64,000 nucleotides of DNA from Nocardia suismassiliense (GCF_900269665.1 NZ_LT985361.1:895361-959360); one strand, 5' to 3'. Shown: positions 54,674 to 63,921, counted from the stretch's first letter. The notes: generated by a model from the letters alone, not told the origin. Numbers and translations are program-made.

Positions 54674-56827
54674 GTGACCATCGCCACCACTGACGAGCAT
54701 AAAGCCGTCCAGGAGTCGATGCGCGGATGGGCCGGTTCGGTGCGTCCAATTGCAACAATGCGAACCGATCCGAGCACCTTCTGGCGCGCATACTGGCCGG
54801 GCCTGGCCGATCTCGGCATCTTCCGGGTCGCCGTCGCCGAGGATTCCGGCGGCGCGGGCGGTTCGGTGGCCGATCTCGCCGTGCTGGTCGAGCAGGCCGC
54901 GCACGATCTGGTCGGCGGGCCCGTGCTGGCAACAGCATTGGCCAATTTGATCACCGCGGGGCGGCTCGACGAGCAGTTGCCGTGCGGGGTTGCGCTCGAC
55001 TTCGTTGTCGGCGCGGAGGTCAGCGTACCCGCCGCAGCCGATGAGTTGTTGCTCACGGGTTCCTGGGATTCGGTGCTCGGCGCGGCGCCGGAAACCGCCG
55101 TGCTGCTGCCGATTTCCACGCCCGACGGGCAGCGCTGGGTGCTGCTGCCGCCGGACGCCGAAGGGCTTCGGGTAGAACCGCTTTCGCCGCTCGACCTGAG
55201 CACGCCGCTGGCCCGGGTGCACTGCGCCGACGTGCGGGTACCGGCCGATCAGGTGTTCGTGTCGCCGCACGCGGTGCAGGATCTGCTCGTGGTCCTGGCG
55301 GCCGCCGAACTGGCCGGCCTGGCCGGCTGGTGCCTGACGACCGCCGTCGAATACGCAAAGGTCCGTCAGCAATTCGGCCGCAAGATCGGCTCGTTCCAGG
55401 CCGTCAAGCACATCTGCGCCTGGATGCTCTGCCGGACCGAGTTGATCCGGGCCGTCGCCGCCGACGCCGCGGCCGCCGTGGACGAGGGCGGCGCGGAGCT
55501 GCCCATCGCCGCCGCGATCGCCGCGGCCACCGCGCTGGACGCCGCAGTCGATACCGCGAAGGACTGCATCCAGGTGCTCGGCGGCATCGGCTTCACCTGG
55601 GAGCACGACGCGCATCTCTACCTGCGCCGGGCGGTGGCGTTGCGCCAGTTGCTCGGTGGGGCGGCGCACTGGCGGGCCAGGGTGACCGAACTGACCCGCG
55701 CGGGTCAGCGGCGCACCACCGGCGCCGACCGGGTCTTCGCGGCCGAAGGCGTTGCGGCCGTGGACGGCGACAGCGCAGGCGAGTTGGCGGCGGAGGTGGC
55801 GCGGATCGCCGCGCTGCCCGCCGACCAGCAGCGCGAGGCCATGGTCGAAGCGGGTCTGGTGATGCCGCACTGGCCGCGACCGTACGGTCGCGGCGCGGAT
55901 CCGATGACGGGCCTGCTGATCTCGGAAGAACTGCGGCGGGCCGGACTCGCCGCGCCTGATTTGGCGATCGGCGGCTGGGCCGTCCCCACGCTGTTGCAGC
56001 ACGGCACCCAGGAGCAGATCGAGCGCTTCGCCTGGCCGACGCTGCGCGGCGAGGTGGTCTGGTGTCAGCTGTTCAGCGAGCCGGAGGCCGGGTCGGATCT
56101 GGCCGCGTTGCGCACCACCGCCAAGAAGGTGGACGGCGGCTGGGTGCTGCGCGGGCAGAAGGTGTGGACCTCGCTCGGTGATCGGGCGAACTGGGGGATC
56201 TGCCTGGCCCGCACCGACCCTGACGCGCCGAAGCATCGCGGCATCAGCTACTTCCTCGTCGACATGGCCAGCGCTGGTCTGCAGGTGCGTCCGCTGGTGC
56301 AGATCACCGGCGAGGCGCGGTTCAGCGAGGTGTTCCTCGATGACGTCTTCGTCCCGGACGAGCACGTGGTAGGCGCGCTGAACAACGGCTGGAAGATCGC
56401 CCGCTCGACCCTGTCGACCGAGCGAGTGGCGATGGGCGGCAACGGAATCGGGCCGGTGCTCGAGGAGCTGATCGCGAAGTCGCCCGCCACCGGGCCGGGT
56501 GCGGAACTGGTGAACGACCGGCTGGGCGCATTCGTCGCCGAGGCGATCGGCGGCCTGCTGCTGGAGCAGCGCGCCGCCGTCAAGATGCTGGCGGGCGCCG
56601 ACCCCGGCGCGCAGAGCAGCGTGCGCAAACTGGTCGGCGTGCGGCATCGCCAAGCGGTCGCGGAATTCGCCGCGGAGACGGCAGGTCCCGCCGGTGCGCA
56701 GGACTCGGAAGTGGTAAAAGAATTCCTGCTCACACGCTGTTTATCGATCGCCGGTGGTACCGAACAGATCTTGCTGACCGTGGCCGGTGAGCGAATTCTC
56801 GGACTACCCCGCGACAAAGACAGCTAG
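54674..56827 (+). CDS. fadE34: Steroid acyl-CoA dehydrogenase FadE34 (ChsE3 type)
   Basis: Fused double acyl-CoA dehydrogenase of 717 aa. The first half (about 1-345) has QFGRKIGSFQAVKHICAWM and VLGGIGFTWEHDAHLYLRR; the second (about 375-717) has QLFSEPEAGSDLAALRT and TRCLSIAGGTEQILL. In mycobacteria this protein dehydrogenates sterol side-chain CoA esters with a 5-carbon chain. GTG at 54674 has GGAG just upstream. It lies next to kstR as in M. tuberculosis, and the FadE28/FadE29 genes follow directly. Confidence 0.93.
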   Translation: MTIATTDEHKAVQESMRGWAGSVRPIATMRTDPSTFWRAYWPGLADLGIFRVAVAEDSGGAGGSVADLAVLVEQAAHDLVGGPVLATALANLITAGRLDEQLPCGVALDFVVGAEVSVPAAADELLLTGSWDSVLGAAPETAVLLPISTPDGQRWVLLPPDAEGLRVEPLSPLDLSTPLARVHCADVRVPADQVFVSPHAVQDLLVVLAAAELAGLAGWCLTTAVEYAKVRQQFGRKIGSFQAVKHICAWMLCRTELIRAVAADAAAAVDEGGAELPIAAAIAAATALDAAVDTAKDCIQVLGGIGFTWEHDAHLYLRRAVALRQLLGGAAHWRARVTELTRAGQRRTTGADRVFAAEGVAAVDGDSAGELAAEVARIAALPADQQREAMVEAGLVMPHWPRPYGRGADPMTGLLISEELRRAGLAAPDLAIGGWAVPTLLQHGTQEQIERFAWPTLRGEVVWCQLFSEPEAGSDLAALRTTAKKVDGGWVLRGQKVWTSLGDRANWGICLARTDPDAPKHRGISYFLVDMASAGLQVRPLVQITGEARFSEVFLDDVFVPDEHVVGALNNGWKIARSTLSTERVAMGGNGIGPVLEELIAKSPATGPGAELVNDRLGAFVAEAIGGLLLEQRAAVKMLAGADPGAQSSVRKLVGVRHRQAVAEFAAETAGPAGAQDSEVVKEFLLTRCLSIAGGTEQILLTVAGERILGLPRDKDS

Positions 56828-56850
56828 CGACGAGTCGACTGGGAGTAACT

Positions 56851-57915
56851 GTGGATTTCACCAGGGACGAGGGCCAAGACGCGGTGGCCGAGGTCGTCGT
56901 GAGTTTATTGGAGCGGGAACCGGCCCGTGATTACGCGTTATGGCCGAGCCTGGTCGAGAGCGGACTGCTTTCGGTCGCACTGCCGGAGCGATTCGGCGGT
57001 GACGGCATGGGTCTGCCCGAGGTCTCGGTGCTGCTGACCGAGCTGGCGATGGACGCGGTGGCGGTGCCTGCCCTGCCCACGCTCGGCTTCGGCCTGCTGC
57101 CGCTGTTGTCGCTGCTGCCGGACAGTCTCGCCGAGCGGGTGTACCCGGAGGTGGCCAAGGGCGCGGTGCTCACCGCGGCGCTCAGCGAGCCGGCCGCCCC
57201 GTTCGCGGTCAAGCCGGAGACGGCGGCCGTCGTAGACGGCGACTCGGTGCGGGTCACCGGTCACAAGGTCGCCGTGCCCTACGGGGAGGAGGCCCGCTGG
57301 CTGCTGATCCCGACGAATTCCGGTATCGCGCTGATCGATTCGGACGCCAAGGGGCTGATCCGGGTGCCGTCGCCGGTCTCCGGCGGCATCCCCGAGTGCA
57401 CCGTGCGGCTGGACCGGGTATTGATTCCGGCCGAGCAACTGCTGCCCGGCGGGCTCGCGGACCTGCACCGACTAGCCCTCGCGTCGATCGGCGCCGTCGC
57501 GGACGGGCTGCTCAAGGGCGCACTCGTGCTCACCGCCGAACACCTGCGCACCCGGCGCCAATTCGGCAGGCCGCTGGCCGAATTCCAGGCCGTCGCCCAG
57601 CAGATCGCCGACCTGTACGTCGTCTCGCGCACCCTGCACGTGGCCGCCGTCTCGGCGAATTGGGCGCTGGCGCAGGACGATTCCAGCCCGCAGCATCAGG
57701 CCCGGATCGACGACGATCTCGACGTGCTCGCCTACAGCGTGGCCGCCGACCTCCCCGCCGCCATGCAGAAGTGTCATCACCTGCACGGCGGTCTCGGCGT
57801 GGACATCACCCACCCGATGCACCGCTACTACTCACAGGCCAAGGACATCGCTCGCTGGCTCGGCGGCGCATCGTTCCGACTCGATCGATTGGGGGCCAGA
57901 TGTTCATCGACCTGA
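56851..57915 (+). CDS. fadE28: Acyl-CoA dehydrogenase FadE28-like (ChsE1)
   Basis: Protein of 354 aa, alpha-like subunit of a heterotetrameric steroid acyl-CoA dehydrogenase. Typical segments are LRTRRQFGRPLAEFQAVAQQIADLY and HLHGGLGVDITHPMHRYYSQAKD. In mycobacteria FadE28-FadE29 oxidise 3-oxo-4-pregnene-20-carboxyl-CoA at the 3-carbon side chain. GTG at 56851. The last 16 bases overlap fadE29, which supports a stoichiometric complex. Assignment rests on order and length as well as sequence. Confidence 0.9.
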   Translation: MDFTRDEGQDAVAEVVVSLLEREPARDYALWPSLVESGLLSVALPERFGGDGMGLPEVSVLLTELAMDAVAVPALPTLGFGLLPLLSLLPDSLAERVYPEVAKGAVLTAALSEPAAPFAVKPETAAVVDGDSVRVTGHKVAVPYGEEARWLLIPTNSGIALIDSDAKGLIRVPSPVSGGIPECTVRLDRVLIPAEQLLPGGLADLHRLALASIGAVADGLLKGALVLTAEHLRTRRQFGRPLAEFQAVAQQIADLYVVSRTLHVAAVSANWALAQDDSSPQHQARIDDDLDVLAYSVAADLPAAMQKCHHLHGGLGVDITHPMHRYYSQAKDIARWLGGASFRLDRLGARCSST

Positions 57916-59060
57916 CCACCGAGCAACGTAAGCTGCGCGACGAATTACGTTCGTACTTCGCAAGTCTCGTGACGCCCGAAGAGGAAGCCGCGATGGCGGT
58001 GAACCGGCACGGCGACGCCTACCGCGACGTGGTGCGAAGGATGGGCCGCGACGGCTGGCTCGGCGTCGGCTGGCCCAAGCAGTACGGTGGGCAGGGATTC
58101 GGGCCCGTCGAACAGCAGATCTTCTTCAACGAGGCGGTACGGGCGGATGTGCCGCTGCCGCTGGTCACCCTGCTGACGGTCGGCCCGACGCTGCAACAGT
58201 TCGGCAGCGACGCGCAGAAGAAGAAGTTCCTCCCCGGAATCCTTTCCGGCGACATCCATTTCGCCATCGGTTACTCCGAGCCCGAGGCAGGCACCGACCT
58301 CGCGTCGCTGCGAACCTCGGCCGTGCGGGACGACTCCGGTGACTGGGTTGTCAACGGGCAGAAGATCTTCACCACCGGCGCACACGAGGCCGACTTCGTC
58401 TGGCTGGCCTGCCGCACCGGTTCGGTCGAGTCGCGGCATCGGGGTATCACCATCCTGATCGTGGACACCACCGATCCCGGCTACTCCTGGACGCCGATCA
58501 TCACCTGCGACGGTGCGCATCACACCAACGCGACCTACTTCGACGACGTGCGGGTGCCCGCGGACATGCTGGTCGGCGAGGAGAACGCGGGCTGGCGGCT
58601 GATCACCACCCAGCTCAATCACGAGCGGGTCAGCCTCGGTCCGTCCGGCAAGATCGAGCAGCTCTACGACCGGGTGCGCGATTGGGCGCAGCCGCGCGGT
58701 GTGCTCGGCGAGACCGATGTGCGGCGCTCGCTCGGCCGCATCCACGCCATGGTCCGGTTGAACGAGCTGTTGAACTGGCAGGTGGCCGCCACCGTGGACG
58801 GTGACCAGGCCGGGGTGATCGCCGACGCGTCGGCCACCAAGGTGTTCTCCACCGAATCATTGCAGGAGGCAGGCAGATTGGCGGAGGAGATCGTCGGCCG
58901 CTACGGCGATCCCGCCGAACCCGGCACCGCGGAACTGCTCACCTGGCTGGACCGGCGGACCAAACAGAACCTGGTGGTGACCTTCGGCGGCGGCGTCAAC
59001 GAGGTGATGCGCGAACTGGTCGCCACGGCAGGGCTGAAGCTGCCGCGAGTACCCCGATAG
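57900..59060 (+). CDS. fadE29: Acyl-CoA dehydrogenase FadE29-like (ChsE2)
   Basis: Protein of 386 aa, partner of FadE28. FAD/substrate segment IGYSEPEAGTDLASLRTSAV, Trp-containing WVVNGQKIFTTGAHEADFVWLA and the C-terminal RTKQNLVVTFGGGVNEVMREL are visible. The paired subunits together form the steroid-CoA dehydrogenase active site. ATG at 57900 lies inside fadE28. The order fadE28-fadE29-chsH2-chsH1-ltp2 equals the mycobacterial igr operon. Confidence 0.92.
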   Translation: MFIDLTTEQRKLRDELRSYFASLVTPEEEAAMAVNRHGDAYRDVVRRMGRDGWLGVGWPKQYGGQGFGPVEQQIFFNEAVRADVPLPLVTLLTVGPTLQQFGSDAQKKKFLPGILSGDIHFAIGYSEPEAGTDLASLRTSAVRDDSGDWVVNGQKIFTTGAHEADFVWLACRTGSVESRHRGITILIVDTTDPGYSWTPIITCDGAHHTNATYFDDVRVPADMLVGEENAGWRLITTQLNHERVSLGPSGKIEQLYDRVRDWAQPRGVLGETDVRRSLGRIHAMVRLNELLNWQVAATVDGDQAGVIADASATKVFSTESLQEAGRLAEEIVGRYGDPAEPGTAELLTWLDRRTKQNLVVTFGGGVNEVMRELVATAGLKLPRVPR

Positions 59061-59094
59061 CCCTTAGACATTGCTAGTCGAGAAGGAGCCGCGC

Positions 59095-60033
59095 GTGCCG
59101 GAAACCATGAGTCCGGAGGCGATCGTCGCCGAGGCCGAACAGATCAAGGCGGCCGGTGACTGCGCGCCCCGCTTCGGGCGGGACCCGGTGAACCAGCCGA
59201 TGATCAACAACTGGGTCGAGGCGCTGGGCGACACCAATCCCATCTACGTCGACGAGGCGGCCGCCAAGGCAGCGGGCCATCCGGGCATCGTCGCCCCGCC
59301 CGCCATGGCCCAGGTGTGGACCATGTTCGGGCTCAACGGTTTCCGGCCGTCCGACGATCCGCTGGGCAAGGCCACCGAGCTGCTCGACGCGGCGGGGTAC
59401 ACCTCGGTCGTCGCCACCGATTGTCAGCAGACCTATCACCGGTACCTGAATGTCGGCGAGCAGGTATCGGTGACCAGCAGGTTGTCCGAGATTCGCGGTC
59501 CGAAGCGGACGGCGCTGGGGGAGGGCTGGTTCGTCACCTTCCAGACCAGCTGGCACGTCGGCGACGAGCTGGTCGCCGAAATGTTGTTCCGGCTGCTGAA
59601 ATTCGCGCCCGGCACCGGTGCCGCGCCGAAAGCGCCTGCCGGAGAACGGGTCAAGCCGCTGGTCTCCTGGGATACCGAATTCTTCTGGGAGGGCACCAAA
59701 GCGGGCGAGCTGCGCATCCAGCGGCTGCCCGACGGTTCGCTGCGCCATCCGCCGATCCCGGCGCTGTGGAAGGACAAGTCGGAGCAGACCGACTACGTCG
59801 TCTCCCCGGGACGCGGCACCGTATTCAGCTATGTCGTGCACCACGCGCCGAAAGTGCCGGGGCGGCAACTGCCCTTCGTCGTCGCGCTGGTCGAATTGGA
59901 GGAAGGGGTGCGCATGCTCGGCGAACTACGCGGCATCGAACCCGCCGAGGTGCGGGTCGGGCTGCCCGTCCAGGTGGCGTTCGAGAAGCTCGACGACGAA
60001 GCGACGCTGCCGTACTGGCAGGTGACCGCATGA
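59095..60033 (+). CDS. chsH2: ChsH2: MaoC-like hydratase and DUF35 protein
   Basis: Protein of 312 aa with an N-terminal MaoC-like hot-dog domain (residues about 1-180: NWVEALGDTNPIYVDEAAAKAAGHPGIVAPPAM) and a C-terminal DUF35 OB-fold domain. With ChsH1 it hydrates the 17(20) double bond of the steroid enoyl-CoA, and the DUF35 part activates Ltp2. GTG at 59095 is chosen for GAAGGAG 6 bases upstream; a further frame from 59071 lacks one. Length equals the mycobacterial protein. Overlaps chsH1 by 4 bp. Confidence 0.92.
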   Translation: MPETMSPEAIVAEAEQIKAAGDCAPRFGRDPVNQPMINNWVEALGDTNPIYVDEAAAKAAGHPGIVAPPAMAQVWTMFGLNGFRPSDDPLGKATELLDAAGYTSVVATDCQQTYHRYLNVGEQVSVTSRLSEIRGPKRTALGEGWFVTFQTSWHVGDELVAEMLFRLLKFAPGTGAAPKAPAGERVKPLVSWDTEFFWEGTKAGELRIQRLPDGSLRHPPIPALWKDKSEQTDYVVSPGRGTVFSYVVHHAPKVPGRQLPFVVALVELEEGVRMLGELRGIEPAEVRVGLPVQVAFEKLDDEATLPYWQVTA

Positions 60034-60449
60034 CGGCGACTGTCGAGCCGACCTCGGTGCAGGTCGGTACCGTGCTGCCCGAGCTGGTGATCACCGCCGA
60101 TCCGACCTTCGTGATCAGTACCGCCTTGGCCACCAGGGACTTTCAGGATGTGCACCACGACAGGGACAAGGCCCTCGCCCGCGGTTCCAAGGACATCTTC
60201 GTCAATATCCTCACCGACACCGGGCTGGTGCAGCGTTTCGTCACCGACTGGGCCGGGCCGCGCGCGGTGGTGAAGTCGATCGCGCTGCGCCTCGGGGTGC
60301 CGCTGTACGCCGGGGACACCCTGACGTTGACCGGCACCGTGGCCGCCATCGACGGTGACGACATCCACATCGACGTGGTCGGCAAGGACAGCCTCGGCGA
60401 CCACATCACGGCGAAAGCCATTATCGCTTACCGGAGTTCGCATGAGTGA
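60030..60449 (+). CDS. chsH1: ChsH1: MaoC-like steroid enoyl-CoA hydratase subunit
   Basis: Single hot-dog domain of 139 aa. The catalytic Asp and His are in ATRDFQDVHHDRDKA (Asp37, His42 with the D-x4-H spacing of the family). It forms the active half of the ChsH1-ChsH2 hydratase. Starts in the chsH2 stop and ends 8 bases inside ltp2. Confidence 0.92.
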   Translation: MTATVEPTSVQVGTVLPELVITADPTFVISTALATRDFQDVHHDRDKALARGSKDIFVNILTDTGLVQRFVTDWAGPRAVVKSIALRLGVPLYAGDTLTLTGTVAAIDGDDIHIDVVGKDSLGDHITAKAIIAYRSSHE

Positions 60450-61620
60450 GTCGAGTATCTCGGGTCGCGCGGCCATCGTCGGCATAGGCGCGACCGATTT
60501 CTCCAAAGATTCCGGCCGCAGCGAACTGCGCCTTGCCGCCGAGGCGGTCACCGCGGCGCTGGCCGACGCGGGTCTGACCCCGGCCGACGTCGACGGCCTG
60601 ACCACCTTCACCATGGACACCAACACCCAGGCCGCAGTGGCCCGGGCCGTGGGTATTCCGCAGCTGAAGTTCTTCAGCCACATCGGTTACGGCGGCGGGG
60701 CGGCCTGCGCCACCATCCAGCAGGCCGCCATGGCGGTGGCCACCGGCGTCGCCGATGTGGTGGTGGCCTACCGCGCCTTCAACGAGCGTTCGGTGTCCCG
60801 ATTCGGCCAGTTCTCCACGGCTTTGGCGTCCGCGCCCACCTCGTCGGGGATCGATGCGGGCTGGTCCTACCCGCAGGGTCTGGGCACCCCAGCTGCGCAG
60901 GTTGCCATGGTCGCCAGGCGCTACATGCACGTATACGGCGCCACCAGTGCCGATTTCGGCGTGGTAGCGGTGGCCGACCGCAAGCACGCCGCGGTGAACC
61001 CGGACGCTTTTTTCTACGGCAAGCCGATCACCCTGGAGGACCACCAGAATTCGCGGTGGATCGCCGAACCGCTGCACCTGCTCGACTGCTGCCAGGAGTC
61101 CGACGGCGGTGTCGCCATCGTGGTCACCAGCGCCGAACGGGCGCGTGACCTACCGCAGCGTCCGGCGGTAATTACCGCCGCCGCACAGGGTTCCGGCGCC
61201 GACCAGTACGTGATGACCAGCTACTACCGCGACGCGATGTCCGGCCTGCCGGAGATGGGCCTGGTCGGCGACCAGCTCTGGGCGCAGAGCGGTTTGCGGC
61301 CGGACGATATGCAGGCCGCCATCCTCTACGACCACTTCACCCCGTTCGTCCTGATGCAGCTGGAGGAGCTCGGTTTCTGTGGCCGCGGCGAGGCCAAGGA
61401 CTTCATCGCCGACGGCGCCATCGAGGTCGGTGGCAGGCTCCCGCTGAACACCCACGGCGGGCAGCTCGGCGAGGCGTACATCCACGGCATGAACGGCATC
61501 GCCGAGGCGGTCCGCCAGATCCGCGGCACCTCGGTGAACCCGGTGGATGGCCTGGAGAACATCGTGGTCACCGCGGGTACTGGCGTACCGACCTCGGGCT
61601 TGGTGCTCAGCGCCAACTGA
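60442..61620 (+). CDS. ltp2: Thiolase-like steroid aldolase Ltp2
   Basis: Thiolase-fold protein of 392 aa that performs retro-aldol cleavage of the hydroxylated steroid 3-carbon side chain, giving androstenedione and propionyl-CoA in mycobacteria. The sequence has HIGYGGGAACATIQQAAMAV in the place of the nucleophile loop, LYDHFTPFVLMQLEELGFCGRGEA and NTHGGQLGEAYIHGMNG. It ends the KstR-controlled unit; the convergent deiminase gene ends only 9 bp later. Confidence 0.92.
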   Translation: MSESSISGRAAIVGIGATDFSKDSGRSELRLAAEAVTAALADAGLTPADVDGLTTFTMDTNTQAAVARAVGIPQLKFFSHIGYGGGAACATIQQAAMAVATGVADVVVAYRAFNERSVSRFGQFSTALASAPTSSGIDAGWSYPQGLGTPAAQVAMVARRYMHVYGATSADFGVVAVADRKHAAVNPDAFFYGKPITLEDHQNSRWIAEPLHLLDCCQESDGGVAIVVTSAERARDLPQRPAVITAAAQGSGADQYVMTSYYRDAMSGLPEMGLVGDQLWAQSGLRPDDMQAAILYDHFTPFVLMQLEELGFCGRGEAKDFIADGAIEVGGRLPLNTHGGQLGEAYIHGMNGIAEAVRQIRGTSVNPVDGLENIVVTAGTGVPTSGLVLSAN

Positions 61621-61629
61621 ACCGTCGGG

Positions 61630-62751
61630 CTAACGCGGCGGTGTGCCCGGCTGGTCGTGCGTCGAGCAGTGGATGCCACCGCCGCCCGCGGCGATCTCAT
61701 CGATCGGCACCGCGACGACGTCGCGGCCGGGCAGGTGGTCCCGCAGGATGCCCTGCGCGCGGTCATCGGCCTGCCGGTCGCCGAACTCCGGCAGGAATAC
61801 CGCGCCGTTGGCGAGGTAGAAGTTCGCGTAGCTGGACACGAATTCCTCGCCGTAGCCGGTGATCCGATCGGGGTCGGGCTGCGGCAGGTCGATCACCTCC
61901 AGCTTGCGACCGCGCGCGTCGGTGGCCTCGGCCAGCACCTGCCTGGCCTGCTCGCTCGATCGCGACCACGAGTCGGCGGGCGATCCGGGAAACGCGGTGT
62001 CCAGCAGCACCACTCCGGGCGCGACGTAGCGGACCAGGCAGTCGATGTGCGCGTCGGTGATGTCCTCGCCGCGCACGCCTGCGCACCAGATGACCTTCTC
62101 GATGCCGAGGGTCTGCCGCAATTCGGTTTCGAGCTGGTCGCGGCTCTTGCCGGGATTGCGGTTGTCGTTGACGATCGAGCTCTCGGTGACCAGCAGGGTG
62201 CCCTGACCGTCGGTTTCCAAGGCGCCGCCCTCGGCGACGAAGGGGGCCTGGTATCGGGGAATCCGATAGCGCGACAGCAAGTTCCGGCCGAGCGGGCCGT
62301 CATTCTCATGCGGTTGTTTGTTGCCCCAGCCGCTGAAGTTCAGGTCGACGCCGACGACCTTGCCGTTTTGCTGCACGAAGACGGGGATGGTGTCACGGGC
62401 CCAAAGGTCGTCCACCGCAAGTGGAATCACCTCGACTCCGCTGCCGCACGCCCGCTGCGCCGCGTCGCGCTGACTGTCCCGCGCGAGCAGCACCACCGGC
62501 TCGTACTCGGCGATCGCCTGGGCCAGCCCGGCGATGTCCTTGCGGACGTCGTCGAGGTACGGCCCCCAGACCGCCTCCTGCGCAGGCCACGCCATATAGG
62601 TGCGCGCATGACTCTCCCACTCGGCGCCGAACCGGCCGCCGGGTCCCGCTTGCTCGGGGGCATCGGGTGTGGACGGATCGGCTGAACCGCAACCCGAGAC
62701 CCCCGCGGCGAGCAGGCCGGCGAGAACGCTGAAGGCAGATCGGCGGGACAT
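61630..62751 (-). CDS. Agmatine deiminase/peptidyl-arginine deiminase-like lipoprotein
   Basis: Guanidino-group-modifying enzyme of 373 aa. Catalytic Cys362 is in GGGGIHCSTHD, and WARDTIPVF and EGGALETDGQGTLL carry the acid and His positions of the family. Unlike cytosolic agmatine deiminases it has an N-terminal signal (SRRSAFSVLAGLLAAGVSGC) with lipobox Cys21, so it is probably anchored outside the membrane. ATG at 62751 has GGAG upstream. It is divergent from a TetR gene with a perfect palindrome between them. Substrate may be agmatine, arginine or peptide arginine. Confidence 0.88.
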   Translation of the reverse strand: MSRRSAFSVLAGLLAAGVSGCGSADPSTPDAPEQAGPGGRFGAEWESHARTYMAWPAQEAVWGPYLDDVRKDIAGLAQAIAEYEPVVLLARDSQRDAAQRACGSGVEVIPLAVDDLWARDTIPVFVQQNGKVVGVDLNFSGWGNKQPHENDGPLGRNLLSRYRIPRYQAPFVAEGGALETDGQGTLLVTESSIVNDNRNPGKSRDQLETELRQTLGIEKVIWCAGVRGEDITDAHIDCLVRYVAPGVVLLDTAFPGSPADSWSRSSEQARQVLAEATDARGRKLEVIDLPQPDPDRITGYGEEFVSSYANFYLANGAVFLPEFGDRQADDRAQGILRDHLPGRDVVAVPIDEIAAGGGGIHCSTHDQPGTPPR

Positions 62752-62799
62752 GTGGGTCTCCATCACGAGCTCCGGAAGTCGATGGTTTCTGCTGACAAA

Positions 62800-62823
62800 T
62801 CCTGACTGAAATTTCAGTCAGGA
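62800..62823. promoter_or_regulatory. 24-bp perfect palindrome, TetR operator candidate
   Basis: The half-site TCCTGACTGAAA is followed directly by its exact reverse complement. It lies between the divergent deiminase (start 62751) and TetR (start 62845) genes and covers the place of the -35 element of the TetR promoter, whose -10 is TACCAT at 62832-62837. Confidence 0.75.
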
Positions 62824-62844
62824 ATTCACGGTACCATTGACCGC

Positions 62845-63426
62845 ATGTCTCGTCGTGATTCGATCCTGGAGTCGGCCGCCCGCGTGGTCGCCCAGCGCGG
62901 TGTCCGTGGTCTGCGAGTGGAGGAGCTGGCCGAGGCGGCCGGCGTGTCCACCTCGCTGATCTATTACCACTTCAAGGACCGCGCGGGCCTGCTCGAGCAG
63001 ACCCTGGATTTCATCAGCACCCGGGCCGAGCGGTACACCGAAACCGACATCGACCCCGCCGTCGATCCGGTCGCCCACCTCGAGCAACTGCTGCTGCTCG
63101 AGCTCCAGGACAGCCCGCTGGTCATCGAGAACAGCATCGCGTGGGGCGAATTCTGCGCATCCGCGATCTTCCAGCCGGAACTTCGCGAACAACTGCGCGA
63201 GGCCACCGTCCGCTGGACCGACTATCTGGCTCGGCTCATCCGCAGTGCCCAGGAACAGGGCACCGTGCCCGCCGATTTCGCCCCCGCCGATGCCGCCGAA
63301 CGACTCACCGCGCTGATCGAAGGCGTGAGCATGCGCTGGCTCAGCGGCACCCTCGAACTCGCCCGTGCCCGCGAATTGGTCAGCGGCGCAGTCGCTCTCG
63401 AACTCGGCACGGGAGCAGCCGCATGA
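62845..63426 (+). CDS. TetR family transcriptional regulator
   Basis: Regulator of 193 aa. HTH is RVEELAEAAGVSTSLIYYHFKDR (residues about 24-46), with a helical ligand domain after it. ATG at 62845 comes 7 bases after TACCAT, so the transcript is probably leaderless. The perfect palindrome just upstream is the likely operator, giving autorepression and control of the divergent deiminase. The NUDIX gene overlaps its stop (ATGA). Confidence 0.92.
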   Translation: MSRRDSILESAARVVAQRGVRGLRVEELAEAAGVSTSLIYYHFKDRAGLLEQTLDFISTRAERYTETDIDPAVDPVAHLEQLLLLELQDSPLVIENSIAWGEFCASAIFQPELREQLREATVRWTDYLARLIRSAQEQGTVPADFAPADAAERLTALIEGVSMRWLSGTLELARARELVSGAVALELGTGAAA

Positions 63427-63869
63427 CCACCCGGCACCTGGTCGATGTGCACATCCTGCTCATCCACGACAACCAATTGCTGCTCAGCAAGCGCCGCAGC
63501 GACGACGAATTCGACGGCCGCTGGCACCTGCCCGCAGGCAAACTGGAGGCGGGCGAATCCGCCACCGCCGCCGCAACCCGTGAGGCGAACGAAGAAACCG
63601 GCGTGCACATCGACCCCGCCGACCTGCGCCACATCCACACCGCCCACGTCATCGGCTCCGGCCGCGACCCCCGCCTAGGCCTCTTCTTCGAAACCCACCA
63701 CTGGACCGGCACCCCCACCAACCGCGAACCCGACAAATCCCACGAACTCCGCTGGTTCCCCCTGGACGCCCTCCCCGACAACATCATCCCGTACTCCGCC
63801 GCAGGCATCCGAGCCCACTTCACCGGCACCACCTACAGCGAACGAGGGTGGTCCGCAGCGACGGATTGA
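63423..63869 (+). CDS. NUDIX hydrolase
   Basis: Protein of 148 aa with a complete NUDIX box, GKLEAGESATAAATREANEETGV (G-x5-E-x7-REUxEExGU, residues about 40-62). It hydrolyses a nucleoside diphosphate-linked substrate that cannot be named from sequence. Coupled to the TetR gene by a 4-bp overlap. The reading frame has unusually high C usage at the end, as in other late operon genes here. Confidence 0.9.
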   Translation: MTTRHLVDVHILLIHDNQLLLSKRRSDDEFDGRWHLPAGKLEAGESATAAATREANEETGVHIDPADLRHIHTAHVIGSGRDPRLGLFFETHHWTGTPTNREPDKSHELRWFPLDALPDNIIPYSAAGIRAHFTGTTYSERGWSAATD

Positions 63870-63921
63870 GGTCAGCTCGTCGGAGGCGCTGTCGGCATCG
63901 TCACCTTCGCTGGACCTCGCA

